Shown here piece by piece: positions 53,747 to 62,125 of a stretch of DNA of 64,000 bases (its first letter is position 1; the number at the start of each line of letters is the position of its first letter). Origin of the DNA: Casp-actino8 sp044358015 (lineage in GTDB: Bacteria; Actinomycetota; Acidimicrobiia; Acidimicrobiales; Ilumatobacteraceae); contig JBIKOO010000005.1 in assembly GCA_044358015.1 (NCBI GenBank), forward strand, positions 13,925 to 77,924, given 5' to 3'. The notes under the pieces are model-generated. The model ran no database searches. It saw only the letters and a program-made list of their open reading frames with translations, and was not told where the DNA came from. Position numbers and translations under genes: made by a program.

Positions 53747-54856
53747 ATGACCAAACGCGTTTGTCTTTCCATGATCGTGCGCAATGAGGAAGCCGTGCTT
53801 CCGGAAACCTTGCAGGCACTTCTCCCCTATATTGACTGCTATTCGATTGTCGACACTGGCTCTACCGACAACACTGTTGCGGTCATTGAACAACATCTCG
53901 GACATCTCCCCGGTGTCATCACTCCGCAGGAGTGGTCCGACTTTTCTACGGCACGAAACCTCTCACTAGAAATTGCCCGACAGTATGGGGAATACGTTTT
54001 CATCTGTGATGCCGACGACGTCGTTGAAGCAACCATTGATGGCGTGGAATTCCGTCAACAACTCGTCGCAGATGTGCACAACGTTATTTTTCGTCAAGGG
54101 TCAACGTTGTATCACCGACCGCTGCTGCTGCGCAGCACAGTTGACGCAATATTTCGTGGTGTTGTGCACGAGTTCCTTGCTGTCAACCCGACGGCCACAG
54201 GAGGTAGCAACCTTGAAGGATTCCTCCTCAATTACAATGGGGCGGGTATCAGCTTCCGCAATCTAGATCAGACAGCTAAATACGCCAGAGACGTACAACT
54301 CATCCAATCTGCCCTATTAACTTGCGATGATCAGGCTCTTGCTTCGCGGTATACGTTCTACCTTGCTACCTCACTGCAGTCAGCTGGTCGGCTCACCGAA
54401 GCTGTGCAAGCCTACGGGGACCGCACCAGGCAACAGGCTGGATTCGCCCAAGAGGTGTACATCTCATTTCTTCGTATGGGTCACCTATCCAAAACGCAGT
54501 ACTCCAACCCGCGAATGCAAATGCATATGTACATGATGGCTTACCAGGTCGACCCGACGCGCGCCGAAGCACAGCACTACATCGCCGAACTGGCGCGAAA
54601 TCAGAATTGGTGGAACTTAGCGTGGCTCTTCGTCAATGACGGGTTGCAAAGATCTGCCGATCCGACAAAACTCTTCTTGGAATCCGACATATACATCTGG
54701 CGACTCAGATACGAGCAATCAATTGCTAGCTGGTATGTAGGGCAGTTTGAAATCGGTCGCGAAAGTTGCGAGTGGCTACTGGAGAGAAGTGATCTTCCGA
54801 AAGAGATCCAAGAGGTAACTACCAAAAATCTTGAGTTGTATCTCGGTGCAACGTGA
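53747..54856 (+). CDS. GT2 glycosyltransferase with TPR C-terminus
   Basis: 369-residue protein. TKRVCLSMIVRNEEAVLPET and DCYSIVDTGSTDNTV with ICDADDVVEATID (metal Asp motif) match the SunS/KdtX-like GT2 subfamily often fused to tetratricopeptide repeats. The remaining ~200 residues are helical with TPR-like pairs (VQAYGDRTRQQAGFAQEVYI, MMAYQVDPTRAEAQHYIAEL). The frame is open to 53696, but the ATG 53747 fits the motif spacing and begins 7 nt after the previous stop. It is coupled to the next gene by a 4-nt overlap. Confidence 0.85.
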   Translation: MTKRVCLSMIVRNEEAVLPETLQALLPYIDCYSIVDTGSTDNTVAVIEQHLGHLPGVITPQEWSDFSTARNLSLEIARQYGEYVFICDADDVVEATIDGVEFRQQLVADVHNVIFRQGSTLYHRPLLLRSTVDAIFRGVVHEFLAVNPTATGGSNLEGFLLNYNGAGISFRNLDQTAKYARDVQLIQSALLTCDDQALASRYTFYLATSLQSAGRLTEAVQAYGDRTRQQAGFAQEVYISFLRMGHLSKTQYSNPRMQMHMYMMAYQVDPTRAEAQHYIAELARNQNWWNLAWLFVNDGLQRSADPTKLFLESDIYIWRLRYEQSIASWYVGQFEIGRESCEWLLERSDLPKEIQEVTTKNLELYLGAT

Positions 54857-55587
54857 TGCTCACCATTGTCGTCCCCTGCTTTAACGAAGAGACGAGAATT
54901 GAAATCAGTCAGTTTCGGCGACTACTGTCACTTGCTCCCGAGGCACGACTTTTGTTCGTCGACGACGGATCAACAGACCGAACCCTTCATGTGTTGGGAG
55001 ACTTCGCTGCCAGCGAGCCAGATCGCGTGAGGGTTATGTCCCTGCCCGCCAACGCTGGCAAGGGTGAGGCTATTCGATGTGGCTTTCTTGCTGCGACTAC
55101 CGAGGGACCTTCCTGGACGGCTTATATCGACGCCGACCTCGCGACACCAATTGAAGAGGTACAACGCTTGTGGTCTGTTTGCCAGGAAAACTCATCGCTT
55201 GAAATAGTCTTTGGCTCCAGAATTCATCTCTGCGGAAGTGGAATCGAACGTCGTATGGGTCGACATATCACTGGGCGAGTATTCGCCTTCCTTGCTGCGC
55301 AAACTCTTGGCACATATGTATACGACACCCAGGCTGGAGTGAAGTTTTTTCGCAACACCCCCGCACTCAGCCAGGCATTATCTACACCGTTCTGCGACCG
55401 ATGGTCTTTCGACGTCGAACTGCTCGGACGCCTTGGACGATTGGGGGCTTTCCCACAGCATGCTCTCGAAGTCCCGTTGCGAAGTTGGCGGGACGTACCG
55501 GGTTCTAAAGTTTCCCTGCGACAGGGCCTTAAATCATTGTTTTCTTTGTGGCGAGTACACCGAAATCTACGGGAGTTTCACGTCTAA
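54853..55587 (+). CDS. GT2 glycosyltransferase (dolichyl-phosphate-glucose synthase-like)
   Basis: 244-residue glycosyltransferase. MLTIVVPCFNEETRIEI, LLFVDDGSTDRT and NAGKGEAIRCGFLAA are the motifs of the ALG5/DPM-type family, with YIDADLATP as the DAD metal site. Such enzymes make polyprenyl-phosphate-linked sugars used by GT-C transferases, and one GT-C gene lies convergently next to it. The start may be GTG 54853 or ATG 54856. It ends 4 nt inside the convergent GT-C stop. Confidence 0.88.
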   Translation: MMLTIVVPCFNEETRIEISQFRRLLSLAPEARLLFVDDGSTDRTLHVLGDFAASEPDRVRVMSLPANAGKGEAIRCGFLAATTEGPSWTAYIDADLATPIEEVQRLWSVCQENSSLEIVFGSRIHLCGSGIERRMGRHITGRVFAFLAAQTLGTYVYDTQAGVKFFRNTPALSQALSTPFCDRWSFDVELLGRLGRLGAFPQHALEVPLRSWRDVPGSKVSLRQGLKSLFSLWRVHRNLREFHV

Positions 55588-57221
55588 CGACACTTGTAAA
55601 GACTCCCTAAGAGCACACGCTGTGGTGGCATCACTGCATATGCCGAATGCACAATCTTGCAATTCTCGAGCGGTCTTCTGAACCATCGATCCATCGTTGG
55701 TGGCCAATAGTGCAACCACGGCACATAGTCAACCAGTAGTTTACCGTCGTCGGACGTCCACGAATCGCGGTCCTCCAATATCGTTGAACCTGCCGGTGCA
55801 AATGGTTGTCCGCTCTGAGGGTTGTATTTGCCACCAAAGCTCCAATCTCCAGCGCCAAAATAAATCACAAGATTCGGCTCATTCGGAATAGCCGAGACAA
55901 GATCCCTGCCCGCCATTCCCCAATAATCAAACTCGACACTTTCGGCAAAGTTGTCCGCCCGGCGAGCAATCTCACTTCTATACACATACTGGTAAGGGAA
56001 TATGCTGACGTTGTCGATAACAAGAAAGCCCGCCAAGATCAACACTGAGATTCGAAAAACCGATCGTAGATTGCGGTTACTCATTGAGAGCAGCGACCAC
56101 AGTCCAAAAATTGCAACCATCTGCCATCCGAGAACAATGAAAATGTATTGACGTCCAACGTTGTAGTTGTTACTGCTCAGACCTAGCACGACTGCCGCAA
56201 CAACCACGGCGTGGTACGCGACCGGAATAATCCTCCACAAACGCCCGCGGAGTGCAAACAGAATCAGGAAAACAGCACCAGCAGCCATTCCGAGAATCGC
56301 AACAAGTGGCATCGACGATATGAGCGACTTGAAGAGGAACCACCAACCGAGTTTCCTGGATCCAATTAATTCGCCGTCAAAAAGTACCTGTCCGTCGTAT
56401 CCGGTGAAGTTTCGACCAATAACAACACCGTTCCACGCCCAATCAATCGGATTGGGAATCGACGCCGGATTAGTTATCAGCACCAACGCGGTGGCTCCAA
56501 AGACTCCAGTTGACAACGGCTTTAACATCTCACGAGAGCGCAGATAAACCTGCCAGCCCGCAAAGCCCAGAAGTGGAAGGATCAGGATAGAAAGTCCGGG
56601 CCGGGTGCCGAAGGTAAGTGATATAGCGAGGAACGCGCTTACTGCTAGTTCCCGTTTCTGAGTAAAGGTCGCCTTTTCTCCAAGCGGAAGATGCGCTGCC
56701 AACGTCGCCACGGCAGTCGCGCATGCGAAACCAACGGCGAAAGGAACATCTTTTTGATTCATCCAACTATGGCCAAGCCATAATGGTAAAAAGAAGGTGC
56801 CCAGGATTCCCACTAATTCTGCACGCCGCGACTGAAGCACCTCGCGACACACCAACCCCACAGCCCAACAGCCAAGTACCCCCAAAATCGCAATCAGTGC
56901 ATTTTGCGCCATCACCGAGGTACTTCCGAGAGCCCGAAAGTCTTCACCAAACAGCCACGCAACCAAACGAGAAACGAGATGACTTATGTAGTGGAACGTA
57001 TATCCGTAAGAGTCAACCACTTCTTGAGGGTGAAAGTTCGTGTAAGACGACCCGCCAAGGTCAGGAGCCCAAAATGGTAGCCAGTGCTCATAACTGCGCT
57101 TAAGCAACATTTTGTCAGCTACGTAATCTCGATTCTCGCCGCTAACCAGAATGGCAATTAACGAAGACACAGTGGCGAGACAACCTAAGATCGCTGCCTT
57201 CGGTGAGAGTTGCCGAGTCAA
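55584..57221 (-). CDS. GT-C membrane glycosyltransferase (PMT/GT39-like)
   Basis: 545-residue polytopic protein with about 10-12 hydrophobic segments. The first extracytoplasmic loop carries an acidic pair (SGENRDYVADKM), as in GT-C polyprenyl-phosphate-sugar-dependent transferases, and a second conserved stretch is MNQKDVPFAVGFA. It is the last gene of a minus-strand operon: collagen-like gene, TPR protein, small TPR-like protein, then this. This suggests it O-glycosylates an exported protein, possibly the collagen-like one. Its start overlaps the upstream gene by 4 nt. Confidence 0.75.
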   Translation of the reverse strand: MTRQLSPKAAILGCLATVSSLIAILVSGENRDYVADKMLLKRSYEHWLPFWAPDLGGSSYTNFHPQEVVDSYGYTFHYISHLVSRLVAWLFGEDFRALGSTSVMAQNALIAILGVLGCWAVGLVCREVLQSRRAELVGILGTFFLPLWLGHSWMNQKDVPFAVGFACATAVATLAAHLPLGEKATFTQKRELAVSAFLAISLTFGTRPGLSILILPLLGFAGWQVYLRSREMLKPLSTGVFGATALVLITNPASIPNPIDWAWNGVVIGRNFTGYDGQVLFDGELIGSRKLGWWFLFKSLISSMPLVAILGMAAGAVFLILFALRGRLWRIIPVAYHAVVVAAVVLGLSSNNYNVGRQYIFIVLGWQMVAIFGLWSLLSMSNRNLRSVFRISVLILAGFLVIDNVSIFPYQYVYRSEIARRADNFAESVEFDYWGMAGRDLVSAIPNEPNLVIYFGAGDWSFGGKYNPQSGQPFAPAGSTILEDRDSWTSDDGKLLVDYVPWLHYWPPTMDRWFRRPLENCKIVHSAYAVMPPQRVLLGSLYKCR

Positions 57222-57736
57222 GGGACGGAAACTTTACACAATGGCAGGCGCCGAGATGCCAACAAGACTTCTTCCTTGATTGTTGGACGCGCAGAGTCTT
57301 CACAACTCAAAAGCACTGATCCGTAGTGGGCCATTGCATCTGCCACACATTCTTTACGAACGAGTAAACGTGCGTAAAGAAGTTCTAATTGCCATCCTGA
57401 AGATTCGTCTTGAAATGGCCACCGGTTATACATTTGTGGTCGCACCCGAATGCTCATCGCATATTCGGCAGCCATCAAGGCAAGATGCACATCATTGTTC
57501 TCAGAAAACAGAAGAGCGGCTGCATAGAGCGGCTCAATATGATTTGGATGATCACCCCATACTTCAAGACAATTAAAAGCAGACTGACGTAAAGAGAGAT
57601 ATTCTTTGGATTCGATTGCGTAACCTAGACGTACAGCGCCTTGATCATCAGCTTCCCTTGATGTTTCTGACGGCTTCTGCCCTATAGACACGTGATCTCT
57701 CACATCAAGGGCGCCGAAGTCGTCTTTATCGTTCAC
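57218..57736 (-). CDS. Unrecognised TPR-like helical protein
   Basis: 172 residues, helical throughout: EPLYAAALLFSENNDVHLAL and LELLYARLLVRKECVADAMA resemble a pair of tetratricopeptide-type helices. No signal peptide or TM. It sits between a TPR protein (4-nt overlap upstream) and the GT-C gene (4-nt overlap downstream), so translation is coupled and it likely helps the same machinery. Function unassigned. Confidence 0.55.
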   Translation of the reverse strand: MNDKDDFGALDVRDHVSIGQKPSETSREADDQGAVRLGYAIESKEYLSLRQSAFNCLEVWGDHPNHIEPLYAAALLFSENNDVHLALMAAEYAMSIRVRPQMYNRWPFQDESSGWQLELLYARLLVRKECVADAMAHYGSVLLSCEDSARPTIKEEVLLASRRLPLCKVSVP

Positions 57737-58284
57737 GGCTTAAGTGATGGATCCAGCTTATATGCCTTTTGCAGATACTCATCGGCCAATTTAGCATCAC
57801 CTTGATCGGTGGCGATAAGACCCAAGTAATAAAGTGCCTGAGGGGCCTCGCCATTTTTGAGTTCTAAGACTTTTTCAAAGTCAGCCTTTGCCTCGTCGAA
57901 TCGATCTGAATTTTTGTAAGCCAGTCCACGATTGAACAACGCCGACAGAAATCCTGGATTAATCACAATAGCTTGGGTATAGCTCACCACCGCACCCTGA
58001 TTATCGCCGACTTCAGTTTGCAGGTAAACACCTTTCGCATACCAGGCCTCAGAATCTTGAGGGTTGAGAGCAATTGCATCCTCTGCAGTCTGTAGCAGGC
58101 TCTTTTGCTCAGATGTCACTGATCCTGATTGACCATCTGACTGACCATTGGATCTATAGATCAACCCAATGACAATCAGCGCCACGACGACGAGCACACC
58201 CCTCAACTGGGACTTAGTTAATCTAAGTGCACCAGCCTTGGGCTTCTCGTTTTCAGTTTCATTCTGCGTATCTTCAACACTCAT
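57733..58284 (-). CDS. Membrane-anchored TPR protein
   Basis: 183 residues: a charged N-terminus, one TM helix (SQLRGVLVVVALIVIGLIYR), then a Ser/Gln-rich stretch and three TPRs. ALNPQDSEAWYAKGVYLQTE, VINPGFLSALFNRGLAYKNS and EAPQALYYLGLIATDQGDAK are the tandem units (W..G.......A...). A scaffold at the membrane, likely bringing the secreted collagen-like protein and the glycosyltransferases together. It follows the collagen-like gene by 36 nt on the same strand. Confidence 0.85.
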   Translation of the reverse strand: MSVEDTQNETENEKPKAGALRLTKSQLRGVLVVVALIVIGLIYRSNGQSDGQSGSVTSEQKSLLQTAEDAIALNPQDSEAWYAKGVYLQTEVGDNQGAVVSYTQAIVINPGFLSALFNRGLAYKNSDRFDEAKADFEKVLELKNGEAPQALYYLGLIATDQGDAKLADEYLQKAYKLDPSLKP

Positions 58285-58320
58285 ACTAATTTCAATCTTT
58301 TCTTGTGGTCTCTAAAGAGG

Positions 58321-61300
58321 TCAGGCTGGGCTGCTGTTCCAGTCAATCCAGTAAATGTATTCTCCTTGACCAATACCCATTACTACAACATGCTCATCTG
58401 GCCTGATTGTGACCGCCAAATCTGTGGAAGTGACAAGTTCGCCGTTAACAGTGGTGCCAATCTGAAAGTCGATTGTATAATTGGTTACACCGTTATTGAA
58501 GAACTCAAATCGCTTACCCGTTAAATTATCGAAATTGTCAAACACAACCGTGTAAGCGGAAGCCTGTCCAAAGACATACATCTTCCCAGCATCCTTGGCT
58601 AATGGATAAATATCATATAGAGAATTGTCAAGTGCAACAACGGTCATCGTTTCTGCTGACGGATCAGCGGCAGGTCCCGCAGGGCCGGTAGCACCGCGAG
58701 CACCGGTAGCACCCACAGGACCAGTCGCACCTGCAGGTCCGGTATCACCGGTAGCACCCGTAGCTCCACCTGAGGCCAGAAGAGCCCATGGGGTCGAGCC
58801 ACCTGTTGCCCCGAGAATCGGAGATTGATTTATATTAGCTTCAATTCGGTTCACGTACGACGATCCGCCGAATTCAACAAAGTCGCCAATGTTGTAAGTA
58901 GTGGTTCCCGACCAAGTTCCTAAGTAAACTACTGGAGGACCTTGAACGCCTTGAGCACCAGTTACGCCTTGAGCACCAGTCACACCCTGAGCACCAGTAG
59001 CACCGGTCGCGGCCTGAGCACCGGTAGCGCCGGTTACACCCTGAGCGCCGGTTACACCCTGAGCACCAGTCACACCGGTCGCGCCCTGAGCACCAGTCAC
59101 ACCTTGAGCACCAGTTACGCCTTGAGCACCCGTCACACCTTGAGCACCAGTCACACCGGTCGCGCCCTGAGCACCAGTCACACCTTGAGCACCAGTCACA
59201 CCGGTCACACCGGTCACACCTTGAGCACCAGTCACACCGGTCGCGCCCTGAGCACCAGTCACACCGGTCGCGCCCTGAGCACCAGTCACACCCTGAGCAC
59301 CAGTCACACCGGTCGCGCCCTGAGCACCAGTTGAACCAGTAGCTCCAGTTGAACCCTGAGCTCCAGTCACACCTTGAGCACCAGTCACACCGGTCGCGCC
59401 CTGAGCACCAGTCACACCCTGAGCACCAGTCACACCGGTCGCGCCCTGAGCACCAGTCGAACCAGTAGCTCCAGTTGAACCTTGAGCTCCAGTCACACCT
59501 TGAGCACCAGTCACACCGGTCGCGCCCTGAGCACCAGTTGAACCAGTAGCTCCAGTTGAACCTTGAGCACCAGTCACACCTTGAGCACCAGTCACACCGG
59601 TCGCGCCCTGAGCACCAGTTGAACCAGTAGCGCCGGTTACGCCTTGAGCTCCAGTCACACCTTGAGCACCAGTCACACCAGTCGCGCCCTGAGCACCAGT
59701 CGCACTTTCCATGAAGAGGGCCCACGGGCTACCACCTGCGGTAGCACCACTAGGATTACTAGTGTTAGAACTTGTCACGCTGATGTAGTTTGAAGTTCCG
59801 AGAACTACGACGTTTCCGATGTTGTAACTAGTACCTGGATTCCATGCACCCTGGAAACTCACGCCACGAGCACCTATTGCTCCAGTTGCTCCAGTTGCTC
59901 CAGTTGCTCCAGTTGCTCCAATTACACCAGTAGCACCCGTCGAACCTCGAGCACCTCGAGCACCTTGAGCACCCATTGCACCTCGAATACCAGTTGCACC
60001 AGTAGCACCTCGAGCACCCGCAGCACCTCGAGCACCTTGAGCACCCATTGCACCTCGAATACCAGTTGCACCTCGAATACCAGTTGCACCAGTTGCACCA
60101 GTTGCACCCGTCGCACTTTGCATGTAGAGGGCCCACGGGCTACCACCTGCGGTAGCACCACTAGGATTACTAGTGTTAGAACTTGTCACGCTGATGTAGT
60201 TCGAACTTCCGAGAACTACGACGTTTCCGATGTTGTAACTAGTACCTGGATTCCAAGCACCCTGGAAACTCACGCCACGAGGACCTACTGCTCCAGTCGC
60301 TCCTGCTGCTCCAGTCGCCCCGGTATTACCCCGAGGGCCAGTCGAACCCGTCGCGCCAGTTGAACCAGTTCCACCTTGAGAGGCCAGGAGAGCCCATGGG
60401 GTCGAGCCGCCTGTTGCCCCAACAATCGGAGTGCTTGTATTGCCATCAGTTCGACTTACATACGACGATCCGCCGAATTCAACCAAGTCGCCAGTGTTGT
60501 AAGTAGTGGTTCCCGACCAAGTTCCTGAGAACACTGCTGGAGGACCTTGTACACCGGTCGCACCAGTGACTCCTTGCGCACCAGTCATGCCTTGTGGGCC
60601 AGTCGAACCCGTCGCGCCAGTTGAACCAGTCCCACCTTGAGAGGCCAAGAGAGCCCATGGGGTTGAGCCGCCTGTTGCCCCAACAATCGGAGATTGGTTT
60701 ACATTGCCTTCAGTTCGACTTACATACGACGATCCGTCGAATTCAACCAAGTCACCAATGTTGTAAGTAGTTTTTCCCGACCAAGTTCCTAAGAATACTG
60801 CTGGAGGACCTTGAACACCGGTCGCACCTTGCGCACCAGTCACACCTTGCGCACCTTGCGCACCTTGCGCACCTTGCGCACCTTGCGCACCAGTCACACC
60901 TTGCGCACCTTGCGCACCTTGCGCACCTTGCGCACCTTGCGCACCTTGCGCACCAGTCACACCTTGCGCACCAGTCACACCTTGCGCACCAGTCACACCT
61001 TGCGCACCTTGCGCACCTTGCGAACCTTGCGAACCTTGCGAACCTTGCGAACCTTGCCAACCTTGCGCACCTTGCGCACCTTGCGCACCTTGCGCACCAG
61101 TCACACCTCGCGCACCAGTCACACCTCGCGCACCAGTCACACCTTGCGCACCAGTCACACCTCGCGCACCAGTAGCACCAGTAGCACCTTGCGCACCAGT
61201 AGCACCAGTAGCACCAGTAGCACCAGTAGCACCTTGCGCACCAGTAGCACCAGTAGCACCAGTAGCACCAGTAGCACCTTGCGCACCAGTAGCACCAGTA

Positions 61301-61530
61301 GCACCAGTAGCACCTTGGGCACCAGTAGCACCAGTCACACCTTGCACACCATTGGTCGGTACTGATGGAAAAGCACGAGGTTGTTCTGAAACAGTCGATG
61401 CGGAAGCAGACACCACTGGCAAAACCGCTGGAGACACGATGGTGAGGCTGACCAACGCAATTAACGCTCGTCGTCCACCTGGCACCGAGAAGTGACTTAA
61501 CCCAGTGTTTTTGCCTAATTTTTCAGTCAT
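58321..61530 (-). CDS. Giant collagen-like secreted protein with carbohydrate-binding-like modules
   Basis: About 1069 residues. A signal peptide (RRALIALVSLTIVSPAVLPV, cleaved near SASA) leads into Gly-X-Y triplets, mostly GAT/GAQ/GVT/GPP. The collagen regions are broken by five ~50-residue modules with a W-S/N-G-T-T-Y-N-x-G-D/N-x-V pattern, such as FLGTWSGKTTYNIGDLVEF and FQGAWNPGTSYNIGNVVVL, like type-3 chitin-binding (CBM5/12) domains. A ~105-residue beta-rich C-terminus follows (TVVALDNSLYDIYPLAK). The frame is open to 61566, but ATG 61530 begins the signal-bearing region. Likely a surface fibre. Abundant Thr in Gly-X-Thr resembles BclA-type O-glycosylated collagens. Confidence 0.85.
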   Translation of the reverse strand: MTEKLGKNTGLSHFSVPGGRRALIALVSLTIVSPAVLPVVSASASTVSEQPRAFPSVPTNGVQGVTGATGAQGATGATGATGAQGATGATGATGATGAQGATGATGATGATGAQGATGATGARGVTGAQGVTGARGVTGARGVTGAQGAQGAQGAQGWQGSQGSQGSQGSQGAQGAQGVTGAQGVTGAQGVTGAQGAQGAQGAQGAQGAQGVTGAQGAQGAQGAQGAQGVTGAQGATGVQGPPAVFLGTWSGKTTYNIGDLVEFDGSSYVSRTEGNVNQSPIVGATGGSTPWALLASQGGTGSTGATGSTGPQGMTGAQGVTGATGVQGPPAVFSGTWSGTTTYNTGDLVEFGGSSYVSRTDGNTSTPIVGATGGSTPWALLASQGGTGSTGATGSTGPRGNTGATGAAGATGAVGPRGVSFQGAWNPGTSYNIGNVVVLGSSNYISVTSSNTSNPSGATAGGSPWALYMQSATGATGATGATGIRGATGIRGAMGAQGARGAAGARGATGATGIRGAMGAQGARGARGSTGATGVIGATGATGATGATGAIGARGVSFQGAWNPGTSYNIGNVVVLGTSNYISVTSSNTSNPSGATAGGSPWALFMESATGAQGATGVTGAQGVTGAQGVTGATGSTGAQGATGVTGAQGVTGAQGSTGATGSTGAQGATGVTGAQGVTGAQGSTGATGSTGAQGATGVTGAQGVTGAQGATGVTGAQGVTGAQGSTGATGSTGAQGATGVTGAQGVTGAQGATGVTGAQGATGVTGAQGVTGVTGVTGAQGVTGAQGATGVTGAQGVTGAQGVTGAQGVTGAQGATGVTGAQGVTGAQGVTGATGAQAATGATGAQGVTGAQGVTGAQGVQGPPVVYLGTWSGTTTYNIGDFVEFGGSSYVNRIEANINQSPILGATGGSTPWALLASGGATGATGDTGPAGATGPVGATGARGATGPAGPAADPSAETMTVVALDNSLYDIYPLAKDAGKMYVFGQASAYTVVFDNFDNLTGKRFEFFNNGVTNYTIDFQIGTTVNGELVTSTDLAVTIRPDEHVVVMGIGQGEYIYWIDWNSSPA
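58927..59700 (+). repeat. Collagen triplet tandem repeat region 1
   Basis: Dense 9-nt repeat units (complement of Gly-Ala-Gln / Gly-Val-Thr / Gly-Ala-Thr codons). A block encoding GAQGVTGAQGSTGATGSTGA recurs three times around 59367-59600, showing higher-order units. Likely to vary in length by slippage. Confidence 0.85.
59701..59870 (+). repeat. 170-bp near-identical repeat, copy 1 (module 4)
   Basis: Encodes one CBM-like module. Matches 60112-60281 with only a few changes at an offset of exactly 411 bp. Both encode GVSFQGAWNPGTSYNIGNVV followed by SNPSGATAGGSPWAL. Confidence 0.85.
60112..60281 (+). repeat. 170-bp near-identical repeat, copy 2 (module 3)
   Basis: Duplicate of 59701-59870 within the collagen-like gene. 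The near-identity at DNA level shows recent duplication or gene conversion, unlike the other three modules, which are more diverged. Confidence 0.85.
60811..61350 (+). repeat. Collagen triplet tandem repeat region 2
   Basis: Runs of CACCTTGCG / GCACCAGTC-type 9-nt units encoding GAQ and GVT triplets, then CACCAGTAG units encoding GAT. The GAQ array is almost perfect over 60830-61090, suggesting recent expansion. Confidence 0.85.
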
Positions 61531-62125
61531 GGGATGGAGGCTACACAGAACAAGGACCAGTTGCAAACATCTGTACTCAGCATCTGGAACAAGATCTCTA
61601 CGATGTGTTTACTGGACTACGGGTCCAAAATACTAGCTTTGATTGCGTGCCCAATGGTGGTCGTTGCGGGGCCCTACCTAGATCAACTGTTGGGTCCGTC
61701 CCAACTGCAAAGGTTTTTTACTCCACCAGGTAAACCGCAGACCAGCGATTGCACGAGTAATCACCAACTCTTGAATCTTTGCAGCGCCCTCAAAGATGAA
61801 AGTGTGTTTATTCCGACGATGCCGCCCACAGGAGTTGGCGTGAGGAGAACCGTTGTGCGAGGTTCGTCGCGTTTCGTTTGGTCGTACCCATGCCAATCGT
61901 CGTGCGTGCCGCCATGTGTCGTAAAAATGTCTCGAAGTAGAGTTCGAATGCTGACCGAGCTCTGGCCAACTATTCATCTCGTGGGAGATGGGCTTATTTT
62001 TTGGGGGGGTTGGACATTTAGCAAGCGTTGGACATATTTAACGAAAAATGTGGGGACATTCAAAACTCTGTTCCACCTCTTACGAGCTCTCCGTGTTGAG
62101 AACTTTTGGAGGTACTATTTGTAGT
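61531..62125 (-). pseudogene. Gene-poor stretch with an acyl-CoA dehydrogenase C-terminal remnant
   Basis: Within this 595-bp gap the minus strand at 61732-61806 reads TFIFEGAAKIQELVITRAIA then GLRF, matching the family's C-terminal signature (YxEGTxxIQxxVIxRxIxG). The surrounding frame runs on without other dehydrogenase motifs, so only a fragment survives. The plus-strand frame 61534-62124 has no recognisable motif and is probably not a gene. Confidence 0.55.

Noticed and set aside
58927..61350. Dense short repeats suggesting a CRISPR array
   Set aside because: The units are 9-nt codon triplets in one reading frame with no spacers and no cas genes, so it is coding repeat.
58942..61365. Long open frames on the opposite strand of the collagen-like gene (Ser/Thr/His-rich repeats, and Cys-rich ones on the same strand)
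   Set aside because: They are shadows of the 9-nt repeat: any frame of such a repeat stays open, and none has a start or any domain.
61534..62124. 196-codon plus-strand frame after the collagen-like gene
   Set aside because: No recognisable motif, an odd amino-acid run and an overlap with the dehydrogenase remnant on the other strand; it is probably chance.
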